Both the position numbers and the translations under genes were made by a program. A stretch of DNA of 64,000 bases from an uncultured Geobacteraceae bacterium (GTDB lineage: Bacteria > Desulfobacterota > Desulfuromonadia > Geobacterales > Pseudopelobacteraceae). The notes below the pieces were generated by a model. The model did no database searches and was not told where the DNA came from. It worked only from the letters and a program-made list of their open reading frames with translations. Location of the stretch: assembly GCA_903875605.1 (NCBI GenBank), contig CAIQWT010000085.1:1-64000 (forward strand). Direction: 5' to 3'. Below are positions 35,769 to 44,408 of this stretch, one piece after another; position 1 is the first letter of the stretch; each line of letters opens with the position of its first letter.

Positions 35769-36338
35769 TCAGGCAAACATCCTCTTCTCCAGCAGATCAC
35801 AGACAATGTGGATAATGGTGATATGGCTTTCCTGAACCCGCGGCGTGTCGTGGGTGGGTACTATCAGTGCCAGACTACAGACATCTTTGATAGTTCCGCC
35901 ATCCTTTCCGAGCAGACCTACAGTACGACACTCCAGTTTTCTAGCCAACTCAAGTGCCTGCAGGACATTTGGAGAATTCCCACTGGTAGAAATACCAACG
36001 ACCAGATCGCCGGGCGCAGCCAACGCCTCTATCTGACGACTGAAAATCTTATCAAAGCCATAGTCGTTACCGATGGCAGTAAGAATAGAAGTATCTGTCG
36101 AAAGCGCAATTGCCGGCAAACCCCTTCGTTCCATCTTGAAGCGTCCGACAATCTCGGCCACAAAATGCTGAGCATCTGCTGCAGAACCACCGTTTCCCAT
36201 CACCAGCAGTTTTCCGCCACTATTAAATGTTTCAACCAATAGCGTTATCATTTCCGCAATCAGAGGTGACAGTTCACCTTCAATCTGGGCAATAACTTCG
36301 CGATGTGCCTTTAACTGGGATGTAATTTCTGACATCAT
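35769..36338 (-). CDS. gmhA: Phosphoheptose isomerase
   Basis: Converts sedoheptulose 7-phosphate to D-glycero-D-manno-heptose 7-phosphate, first step toward LPS heptose. The 189-residue product has the SIS fold: LLVMGNGGSAADAQHFVAEIVGRFK near residue 43 with the GNGGSAADAQH phosphate site, STDTSILTAIGNDYGFDKIF, VVGISTSGNSPNVLQAL and a C-terminal helix with the RVQESHITIIHIVC segment. Its ATG overlaps the preceding glycosyltransferase stop by 4 bases, and hldE follows, so the cluster is one operon downstream of mreB and the glycosyltransferase. Confidence 0.96.
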   Translation of the reverse strand: MMSEITSQLKAHREVIAQIEGELSPLIAEMITLLVETFNSGGKLLVMGNGGSAADAQHFVAEIVGRFKMERRGLPAIALSTDTSILTAIGNDYGFDKIFSRQIEALAAPGDLVVGISTSGNSPNVLQALELARKLECRTVGLLGKDGGTIKDVCSLALIVPTHDTPRVQESHITIIHIVCDLLEKRMFA

Positions 36339-37384
36339 GGCAATGTCTCCGAGGCTGAGTTGGACTGGATGCTGTTCAGCATTCCTTCAATAGAAATGGC
36401 CGCTTCTGCTCCTGGAATGGTCATACCTTCACTACCCTGGACAGTGAGCATATCCGGAACAGCGCTCCGTAGAACAGCTATCTTCCGTTGTAGGTCGCGT
36501 AATGGAAAGAGTAACGAAAGTTGTTGCAGCACTATGCCTGTGTGCAGTCCATTCCACCCCATTTTGCGAAAAGCTGAATATTGTCCCCGGTGTAGCATCA
36601 GTACAAAATAATGTCCTTTTCTAGCACCATCCAAAATGGAGGAAACCGTGTCTCCAAGAGAAACAGCGTCAACCTCTACCCCGAAATAAATACAATAATT
36701 GAGTGGTAGGCCCCATTTGGACAAGTATGATGAGCGACTGCTAAACATCTGATCCTTCCTGCGCTGGTCGGAGCCAAAATGTTGTCCGGCAGAACAGGAC
36801 AGGCGTATATTACCGGTGATACAGGTGCGATAGCCGTGTGCAGCAACCCGTTGTACATATTCTTTCAGACACCATTCATCCCCGTCAAGTGTATCGTCAA
36901 AGACGCCGGCAACCATTCGCATCTCAGTACGGATCAAGAGAGTCGTAAAAGAGATAGTGCAGCTTTCAATTAGAGTGCATCCTGAAGCCAGTTTCGGCAT
37001 ACGTGATGACTCAGTACCAATGAACTGAGGTGAGACCATTCCGGCTGCGGCCGTTTCAGCAGCACCCACCAGCGACTCTAGCCAACCGCTCTGCACAGTA
37101 ACATTGGGTCGGAGAATAATAGTGTAATCGCCATCAGAGCGCACAAGACCGAGATTGATAGCCGCCACCAGCCCGACATTGCGCTCTGACTTAATAAAAA
37201 GGCCTCGATCACCAAGAGGCTCGGAAAATTCTTCGAGCATTAATTCCGTCTCTCGACTACTGCCGTTATCGACAATGATCAGACGAGCTCCGGGTGAATG
37301 CATAAGAATTGCCGCAAGACAGGCACGGGTCTCAAAGGGGTTGTTCCAGACAGGAACAAGTATGTCAATTGTGGGGGATATCAT
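36335..37384 (-). CDS. Family 2 glycosyltransferase
   Basis: A 349-residue cytosolic or membrane-attached glycosyltransferase of the GT2 (GT-A) fold. The N-terminus DILVPVWNNPFETRACLAAIL and IIVDNGSSRETELML bind the sugar nucleotide; AAINLGLVRSDGDYTIILRPNV is where a DxD is expected but the string reads LRPN, so the metal motif is unusual. The C-terminal part is divergent with no membrane span. It lies 17 bases past the mreB-side inverted repeat and overlaps gmhA by 4 bases, so a role in LPS or surface-glycan assembly is likely but unproven. Confidence 0.85.
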   Translation of the reverse strand: MISPTIDILVPVWNNPFETRACLAAILMHSPGARLIIVDNGSSRETELMLEEFSEPLGDRGLFIKSERNVGLVAAINLGLVRSDGDYTIILRPNVTVQSGWLESLVGAAETAAAGMVSPQFIGTESSRMPKLASGCTLIESCTISFTTLLIRTEMRMVAGVFDDTLDGDEWCLKEYVQRVAAHGYRTCITGNIRLSCSAGQHFGSDQRRKDQMFSSRSSYLSKWGLPLNYCIYFGVEVDAVSLGDTVSSILDGARKGHYFVLMLHRGQYSAFRKMGWNGLHTGIVLQQLSLLFPLRDLQRKIAVLRSAVPDMLTVQGSEGMTIPGAEAAISIEGMLNSIQSNSASETLP

Positions 37385-37400
37385 AGGAGGATAAATGGAC

Positions 37401-37459
37401 TTTTACCACAAAAGCCACAGAGATTTACGTTTATATATCTCTGTGGCCCAGTGGTAAAA
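37401..37459. repeat. Long interrupted inverted repeat between glycosyltransferase and mreB genes
   Basis: TTTTACCAC-aaaa-GCCACAGAGAT, a 12-base loop, then ATCTCTGTGGC-cca-GTGGTAAAA. The arms are 20 bp of perfect pairing interrupted by one small internal loop (4 versus 3 bases). It fills the whole spacer on the mreB-to-glycosyltransferase side. On the minus strand it begins with T-rich sequence and ends in a short run of A, so it may also act in transcript ends. It looks like a dispersed palindromic element. Confidence 0.8.
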
Positions 37460-37461
37460 AA

Positions 37462-38529
<1,068 letters not shown>

Positions 38530-38672
38530 TCAATTCAAGTGTGTAAAATGGCGCAAAAGAATAGCAGAGTAGCGGTGGATAATGCAAGAAAGAATATAAA
38601 CATCCATATTCTATCGATACCGCTTCACTATGTCTCTCCAGCGCTATGCATCCGTTGTTAACGTGCGATTTC

Positions 38673-38701
38673 TTGACATCCCGGCCTCACATCTGTAGTT
38701 T
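38673..38701 (+). promoter_or_regulatory. Predicted promoter of ileS
   Basis: TTGACA at 38673-38678 and TAGTTT at 38696-38701 are 17 bases apart; the -35 is a perfect match. It lies 40 bases before the ileS ATG and faces away from mreB. Confidence 0.6.
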
Positions 38702-38740
38702 AGTTCAATTTTAACGAATCAGAAACGGAGAAAGTATCCA

Positions 38741-41515
38741 ATGGAATATAAAGACACGCTCAACCTGCCGCAGACCGATTTTGCAATGAAAGCCAATCTG
38801 TATCAACGTGAACCCGAAATGCTCGCCAAATGGGAGCAGAACGGACTCTATGCCAAACTTGAAGAGTCCGGCAAAGACAAACCGCTATACGTCCTGCATG
38901 ACGGCCCTCCCTACGCCAACGGCCACATCCACATAGGCCACGCGCTTAACAAAACTCTTAAGGACATCGTCCTTAAAGTCAAGCGCATGGAAGGATTTCA
39001 CGCTCCCTACGTTCCAGGCTGGGATTGTCATGGCCTACCAATAGAATTGCAGGTTGAGAAAAATCTCGGATCAAAGAAACATCAGATGAGCAAACTGGAG
39101 ATGCGACGAGAATGCCGGAGTTATGCCGCCAAATTTGTCGATATCCAAAAAGAGGAATTCAAACGTCTGGGAATCCTAGGTGACTGGGAGAATCCCTACC
39201 TTACTATGAACTTTGAATACGAAGGTCTCACAGCTGCCGAACTCGCCCGTTTTGCGCATAATGGCGGACTGTATCGCGGACGCAAGCCGGTTCACTGGTG
39301 TTCCTCATGCGTTACGGCTCTGGCCGAGGCCGAAGTCGAGTATGCTGACCACATATCACCTTCAATTTTCGTCCGTTTTGCCTTACAGGACGATCTTTCG
39401 GCTGTAATACCGGCCTTGGCAGGCAAACAATCCTACATCGTCATCTGGACGACTACACCTTGGACAATACCCGCCAATCTTGCTGTAGCACTACACCCGG
39501 AATTTGATTATGTTGCTCTTGAAACTGAGAAGGGTGTCCTGATTGTTGCGGAAGGGCTTAAAGACTCTTTTCTGGCTGCAGTCGGTCTTACCGGGACCGT
39601 CATTGCGACATTCAAAGCGGGCCTATTGGAGCGCAAACGGTGCAAGCACCCCTTTTATGATAGAGATTCAATCGTGCTTCTTGGTGAGCATGTAACTCTT
39701 GAAGCCGGCACTGGCTGCGTACACACTGCACCTGGCCACGGTCAGGAAGATTATGAACTGGCCCTGAAAGAAGGACTTCAGGTCTACAATCCGGTCGATA
39801 ACCACGGAAAGTATCTGGCTGATGTTGAATTTTTCGGCGGACAGCAGGTATTCCCTGCCAATCAGAGCGTAATCGACAAACTTATTGAAGTTGAGGCACT
39901 GCTCCAGACTTCAAAAATCAGCCATTCCTACCCGCATTGCTGGCGCTGCAAAAAACCGATCATCTTCCGCGCCACCGAGCAGTGGTTCATCAGTATGAAG
40001 GCCAATGACCTGCGCGATAAGGCATTGCAAGCCATTGACCAGGTAGAGTGGATTCCGAAATGGGGTCGAGAACGCATCTACGGCATGATCGAGAATCGAC
40101 CTGATTGGTGTGTTTCCCGCCAGCGCTCATGGGGGGTACCGATTACCGCCTTCTCCTGTACTGCTTGCGGAGAATACATAGCTGACGGTACGATTATGGA
40201 CCACGTAGCTAAAATTTTCAAAACAGAGAGCTCTGATGTCTGGTTCGACTGGAGCGCCGAGCAACTACTCCCTGCCGGAACAACCTGCCCTAAATGTGGC
40301 TCTGCAGCCCTTGAAAAGGAACATGACATTCTGGACGTCTGGTTCGATTCCGGTGTTTCACATGCAGCAGTATTGGAGCCGTCCAGCAATCTTCGCTCAC
40401 CGGCCGACATGTATCTGGAGGGTAGCGACCAGCATCGTGGTTGGTTCCATTCATCTCTATTAGAAAGTGTTGGTACCCGTGGAGTGGCTCCCTATAAAAG
40501 CGTACTGACCCATGGCTTCGTGCTGGACGGTCAAGGTCGCAAGATGAGTAAGTCCGTAGGCAATGTCGTAGCTCCGGAAGACGTAATCAAAAAGTTCGGC
40601 GCCGACGTTCTCCGCCTGTGGGTTTCGGCAATGGACTATCAAGACGACACCCGCATATCGCAGGAGATCCTCACCAGGGTCGCGGAAGCCTATCGCCGCA
40701 TTCGCAACACCTGCCGCTACATTCTCGGCAATATCAACAGCTTTGACCCGGCGACTCAATCAATTCCGCTGAATAAAATGCCGGAAATTGATCGTTGGGC
40801 TTTGCATCAACTGGAAATACTTAAAGAACGGGTTCTTACCGCTTATCAGGACCTTGAATTTCACGTCATATATCAGGAAGTGAATGGTTTTTGTACGACA
40901 GAGATGAGTTCCTTCTACCTCGATATTCTTAAAGACCGTATGTACACAAGCAAAAGTGACTCATTGGAACGATTGAGCGCCCAAACAGTCATGTTCCGCA
41001 TTCTCGACACTCTCGTTCGCATACTGGCACCTGTACTCTCGTTCACGTCTGACGAGGTATGGCAGTTCATGCCCGGCGATCGCGAAGAAAGCGTGCATAT
41101 GGCTGCGTTTCCAACTCTTCAACCGGAAAATCTGGACGAAGCTCTGGCAACCCGCTGGGAGCGGATCATTAAAGTGCGTGCTGATGTATCAAAAGCGCTT
41201 GAAATTGCTCGTGTAGCCAAAACCATCGGACATTCTCTGGATGCAGCAATAACGATTGCTGCTCCACCCGAACTGTTCACATTCCTTATGCAGTATGCAC
41301 CAGAGCTGAACAGCATTTGTATCGTATCAAAAGCGGTACTGGCGGAAGATCTGGATGGAGAATTCTGGGCATCGGAAAACATCGAAGGTTTGAAGATTCA
41401 GGTAACTGCGGCTCCAGGTATTAAATGTGAGCGCTGTTGGTATTACAGTGAAGAATTGGGCACGGACACCGATCATCCGACAATCTGTCCCAAGTGTACT
41501 ATTGCCGTTACCTGA
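38741..41515 (+). CDS. ileS: Isoleucyl-tRNA synthetase
   Basis: Charges tRNA-Ile and edits Val. The 924-residue product has HIGH at 64-67 in GPPYANGHIHIGHALNK, an editing domain with WTTTPWTIPANLAV, the KMSKS motif in RKMSKSVGN, and a C-terminal zinc knuckle CERCWYYSEE...CPKC. This is the class with a C-terminal zinc ribbon, common in Gram-negatives. Complete with normal length. Followed by a CBS-GGDEF gene and lspA, a usual place for lspA. Confidence 0.99.
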   Translation: MEYKDTLNLPQTDFAMKANLYQREPEMLAKWEQNGLYAKLEESGKDKPLYVLHDGPPYANGHIHIGHALNKTLKDIVLKVKRMEGFHAPYVPGWDCHGLPIELQVEKNLGSKKHQMSKLEMRRECRSYAAKFVDIQKEEFKRLGILGDWENPYLTMNFEYEGLTAAELARFAHNGGLYRGRKPVHWCSSCVTALAEAEVEYADHISPSIFVRFALQDDLSAVIPALAGKQSYIVIWTTTPWTIPANLAVALHPEFDYVALETEKGVLIVAEGLKDSFLAAVGLTGTVIATFKAGLLERKRCKHPFYDRDSIVLLGEHVTLEAGTGCVHTAPGHGQEDYELALKEGLQVYNPVDNHGKYLADVEFFGGQQVFPANQSVIDKLIEVEALLQTSKISHSYPHCWRCKKPIIFRATEQWFISMKANDLRDKALQAIDQVEWIPKWGRERIYGMIENRPDWCVSRQRSWGVPITAFSCTACGEYIADGTIMDHVAKIFKTESSDVWFDWSAEQLLPAGTTCPKCGSAALEKEHDILDVWFDSGVSHAAVLEPSSNLRSPADMYLEGSDQHRGWFHSSLLESVGTRGVAPYKSVLTHGFVLDGQGRKMSKSVGNVVAPEDVIKKFGADVLRLWVSAMDYQDDTRISQEILTRVAEAYRRIRNTCRYILGNINSFDPATQSIPLNKMPEIDRWALHQLEILKERVLTAYQDLEFHVIYQEVNGFCTTEMSSFYLDILKDRMYTSKSDSLERLSAQTVMFRILDTLVRILAPVLSFTSDEVWQFMPGDREESVHMAAFPTLQPENLDEALATRWERIIKVRADVSKALEIARVAKTIGHSLDAAITIAAPPELFTFLMQYAPELNSICIVSKAVLAEDLDGEFWASENIEGLKIQVTAAPGIKCERCWYYSEELGTDTDHPTICPKCTIAVT

Positions 41516-41614
41516 GCCGTCAATTACTGCAGGAACATATTACTGGCGCGATAATTGCTCATATAATTGGTTATTCTAAAAAGATTCCATCTGTCTCAGC
41601 AAAAGGAAGTCGAT

Positions 41615-42646
41615 ATGCACGCTGATATTTTAGTCTCTTCATTAATGACGACCAGTGTTACCAGTACAATAGCAAATGCCTATCTTGCGGATGTAATTCA
41701 GAGCATGATTGACAACCACTACTCCTGCATGATCGTTGTTGACAACGATAAGCCGATCGGAATCATCACTGAGCGCGATATCGTGCGCCTGATGGGGCTT
41801 TTTATTTCCGACAAACCTCAGGGCCCAATGCGTGTGGGCGATGTCATGTCCGTACCGGTAGCAACTGTTTCAGTGGATACGACACTATTTGAGGCTCTGG
41901 TTATATCTTCAGCCCAAAAGATACGCCATCTGCCGGTCGTAAGCTCAACAGGTCAGATGGTCGGGCTTGTAACCCAGTCAGATCTTGCCAAAGCTCATTT
42001 CAGAATCTATGAAAAACAGCGCGAGATAATAGAACATTCTGTAACAAGACGCACCCAGGAATTGCTGCAGGCCAACGACCAGCTACGATCTCTTTCTCTG
42101 GTGGATTCACTGACCAGCCTAGGTAACCGCCGTGCAATGGAGGTCGATCTAGAGCATAGTCACAGTCAGGCACTGCGCTACAACCGTTCGTACTCTGTAG
42201 CACTTTTCGATGTCGATTATTTTAAGCTGTACAATGACTGTTACGGACACAAAGCGGGCGACACGGCTCTGCGAAGTATCTCAGAGCATCTACTGAAGAG
42301 CATCCGCACCTGTGACCGTCTCTATCGATACGGCGGTGAAGAGATACTGCTGATAATGCCGGAAACGACTCTGTACGGAGCACTGATTCTTGCCGACCGG
42401 ATTCTGCTCAGCTTTGCCGAACTTAACATACCACACGAGAAAAGTCCTCTTGGCGGCATCACCCTCAGTTGCGGTGTTGCCAGCCAGATAGAAATTAATG
42501 GCTATGACACCTGGGAAGACCTGGTGGATCTGGCTGATCGCGGCTTGTACGTATCAAAAAACAACGGGCGCAATCGCGCTACGATTATCCCCCCGGAAGA
42601 CGCTGTCGACAACACTGTTCCCCGGATGCACGGAATTAATCCATGA
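41615..42646 (+). CDS. CBS-pair and GGDEF domain diguanylate cyclase
   Basis: A 343-residue cytosolic signalling protein from ATG 41615 with AGGA seven bases upstream. Two CBS motifs (about 10-130, with SCMIVVDNDKPIGIITERDIVRL and HLPVVSSTGQMVGLVTQSDLAKA) can bind an adenosine nucleotide; a short coiled coil (KQREIIEHSVTRRTQELLQ) follows; then a GGDEF domain with the catalytic RYGGEEIL and an inhibitory RxxD site (RTCD) five residues before GGEE. So it should make c-di-GMP under adenine-nucleotide control and be product-inhibited. It sits between ileS and lspA and overlaps lspA by 4 bases. Confidence 0.94.
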   Translation: MHADILVSSLMTTSVTSTIANAYLADVIQSMIDNHYSCMIVVDNDKPIGIITERDIVRLMGLFISDKPQGPMRVGDVMSVPVATVSVDTTLFEALVISSAQKIRHLPVVSSTGQMVGLVTQSDLAKAHFRIYEKQREIIEHSVTRRTQELLQANDQLRSLSLVDSLTSLGNRRAMEVDLEHSHSQALRYNRSYSVALFDVDYFKLYNDCYGHKAGDTALRSISEHLLKSIRTCDRLYRYGGEEILLIMPETTLYGALILADRILLSFAELNIPHEKSPLGGITLSCGVASQIEINGYDTWEDLVDLADRGLYVSKNNGRNRATIIPPEDAVDNTVPRMHGINP

Positions 42647-43128
42647 AAACAAGATACACCCGGTTCGCTGCTATCAGCATAATTGGCATAATCATTGACC
42701 AGATCACTAAAACAGCCATTGACAGCAGTATGCAGCTGTTCGATTCCATCCCGGTTGTCGAAAGCTTTTTCCATATTACCTACGTCAGGAACAAGGGAGC
42801 AGCCTTCAGTTTTCTCTCACATGCGTCCTGGCGACTGCCTTTTTTCATCACCGTTTCAATAATTGCAGCGCTGGTTATACTAATCGCCTTTCGCAAGCTG
42901 CGTGACGACCAAAAAATTGCGCATACATCACTGTCCATGATTTTTTCCGGTGCAGTCGGCAATCTTATCGACAGGGTACGCTTGGGTGAAGTGATAGATT
43001 TTCTAGATGTCCACTGGTACCGGCACCACTGGCCAGCTTTCAATGTGGCTGATTCTCTGATCTGTGTCGGGGTTTTTCTGTTGGCTATTGATATGATGCT
43101 GGAGGAAAAACGATTGAAAAAGGTTTAA
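42643..43128 (+). CDS. lspA: Lipoprotein signal peptidase II
   Basis: Inner-membrane aspartic protease that removes the signal peptide of prolipoproteins. The 161-residue product has four membrane helices (about 5-25, 63-84, 92-112, 135-156) and the two catalytic Asp segments in GNLIDRVRLGEVIDFLDVHW and FNVADSLICVG. The ATGA overlap with the CBS-GGDEF stop indicates coupled translation. It processes the several lipoproteins encoded in this window (two parvulins, the metal-binding protein, DUF1499). Standard length. Confidence 0.97.
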   Translation: MKTRYTRFAAISIIGIIIDQITKTAIDSSMQLFDSIPVVESFFHITYVRNKGAAFSFLSHASWRLPFFITVSIIAALVILIAFRKLRDDQKIAHTSLSMIFSGAVGNLIDRVRLGEVIDFLDVHWYRHHWPAFNVADSLICVGVFLLAIDMMLEEKRLKKV

Positions 43129-44384
43129 GCGCTTCCAGCATAACGCACTCCACCAACAAAGACTTCCTCTATTTTTCCATCTCGTACCACCCGCTCCTCC
43201 ACCCCGGAATTAGATGCACTACGTGCACTGACCACCTGAAAATCAGCCCTTTTACCAACCTCAAGCGAACCGCAGATAGAGGAGATCCCAAGTGCAGCTG
43301 CCCCACAGATAGTTCCCATACGGAACACATCCTTTTCTGACAGGTCATCCGGAAAGGCCTTAAGAGCAAAGCGTAATTCGTCCCACATTGAGAGAGAATT
43401 ATTGCTGGCAAGAGAATCTGTGCCGATTGCCAGAGGAATATCCAGTTTTTTAAAAAGTGCGACCGGGGCGCGTCCCACATCCAAAAGTTCATTACTACGG
43501 GGACAAAGTGCTATATGCGAACCGCGTTTTTTTATTATGTGGGCATCTGCTGCGGATACATGGACGCAATGAACGGCAAGAGTCCTCGGGGTCAGTAAAC
43601 CATTGCGATCAAGCAGCTCGGTGGAACTACAGCGGGCTGATTGACCTAGAAAGCGTTCCCAACCGACAAAAGGGTAGAAATCTGAGGCGAGTGTACCGCT
43701 GCCGTCAAAGATAAAGTCCACCTCAGAACTGGATTCAGAGAGGTGAACTGCAAGCGGTAGGGCATGAGATAATGCAGCATCACGAATAACCGGTAAATGC
43801 TGCTGCGCAATTGTGTATGGTGAATGCGGGGAAAGACCGGCTGAGAGCGCCTGTTCCCCACCCTGCCTCGCCGCGGCAGTTGCGGCGGCCAGTCTACCCA
43901 TAAAATGCCCCGGTTCCTGTCCAAGTAATTCAAAGTAAAGCCGACCGGCAAGCGGAGATTTATAGTAATACTCAGCCATTTCCGGATTAGTGACTATTTC
44001 ACCAATCGCAGTTGTTCCCGACTCAAGACACATACGCACCCCTTCCTTGACTGACGGGGGATATTCACCAGGAGTCAGGCTACGAGCGATCTTGATTAAT
44101 TGCATGATCCAGTCAACAAAGCGACGTGGAGCATAATCAATAGACGACCGGAGGCGCCAGGAAGGAAAATGGGTAAGCTCAAGGTGGGTGTGAGCATTTA
44201 CAAAACCGGGGAGAATAACGCAATCAGGAAATTCAAGCACAGGTGCCGAATATGCCCTGCGAAGCGCAGCAAGGGGACCTGTATCGACAATGATACCTTT
44301 ACGAACGAGCAATGCCCCGCCAGCAATAGGCGGGGCATCTGGATTAATTAACCAGGAAGCAGAGTAGATGATCTCTTCAGACAT
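43125..44384 (-). CDS. Amidohydrolase-superfamily deaminase (MtaD/SsnA/MqnX-like)
   Basis: A 419-residue metal-dependent hydrolase. Seen: the first metal motif NAHTHLELTH with H65 and H67, a Glu in VHLSESSSEVDF, HSPYT, VHCVHVSAADA, and the catalytic Asp in IGTDSLASNNSLSMWDEL. The fold fits cytosine-deaminase-like hydrolases such as S-adenosylhomocysteine deaminase (MtaD) and the aminodeoxyfutalosine deaminase (MqnX) of the futalosine menaquinone route, which these bacteria may use. The substrate is not assigned; MqnX is a fair candidate. It converges with lspA (4-base overlap) and follows lon by 24 bases. Confidence 0.85.
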   Translation of the reverse strand: MSEEIIYSASWLINPDAPPIAGGALLVRKGIIVDTGPLAALRRAYSAPVLEFPDCVILPGFVNAHTHLELTHFPSWRLRSSIDYAPRRFVDWIMQLIKIARSLTPGEYPPSVKEGVRMCLESGTTAIGEIVTNPEMAEYYYKSPLAGRLYFELLGQEPGHFMGRLAAATAAARQGGEQALSAGLSPHSPYTIAQQHLPVIRDAALSHALPLAVHLSESSSEVDFIFDGSGTLASDFYPFVGWERFLGQSARCSSTELLDRNGLLTPRTLAVHCVHVSAADAHIIKKRGSHIALCPRSNELLDVGRAPVALFKKLDIPLAIGTDSLASNNSLSMWDELRFALKAFPDDLSEKDVFRMGTICGAAALGISSICGSLEVGKRADFQVVSARSASNSGVEERVVRDGKIEEVFVGGVRYAGSA

Positions 44385-44408
44385 GAATCGCCTCGAATTA
44401 GCAACAGT

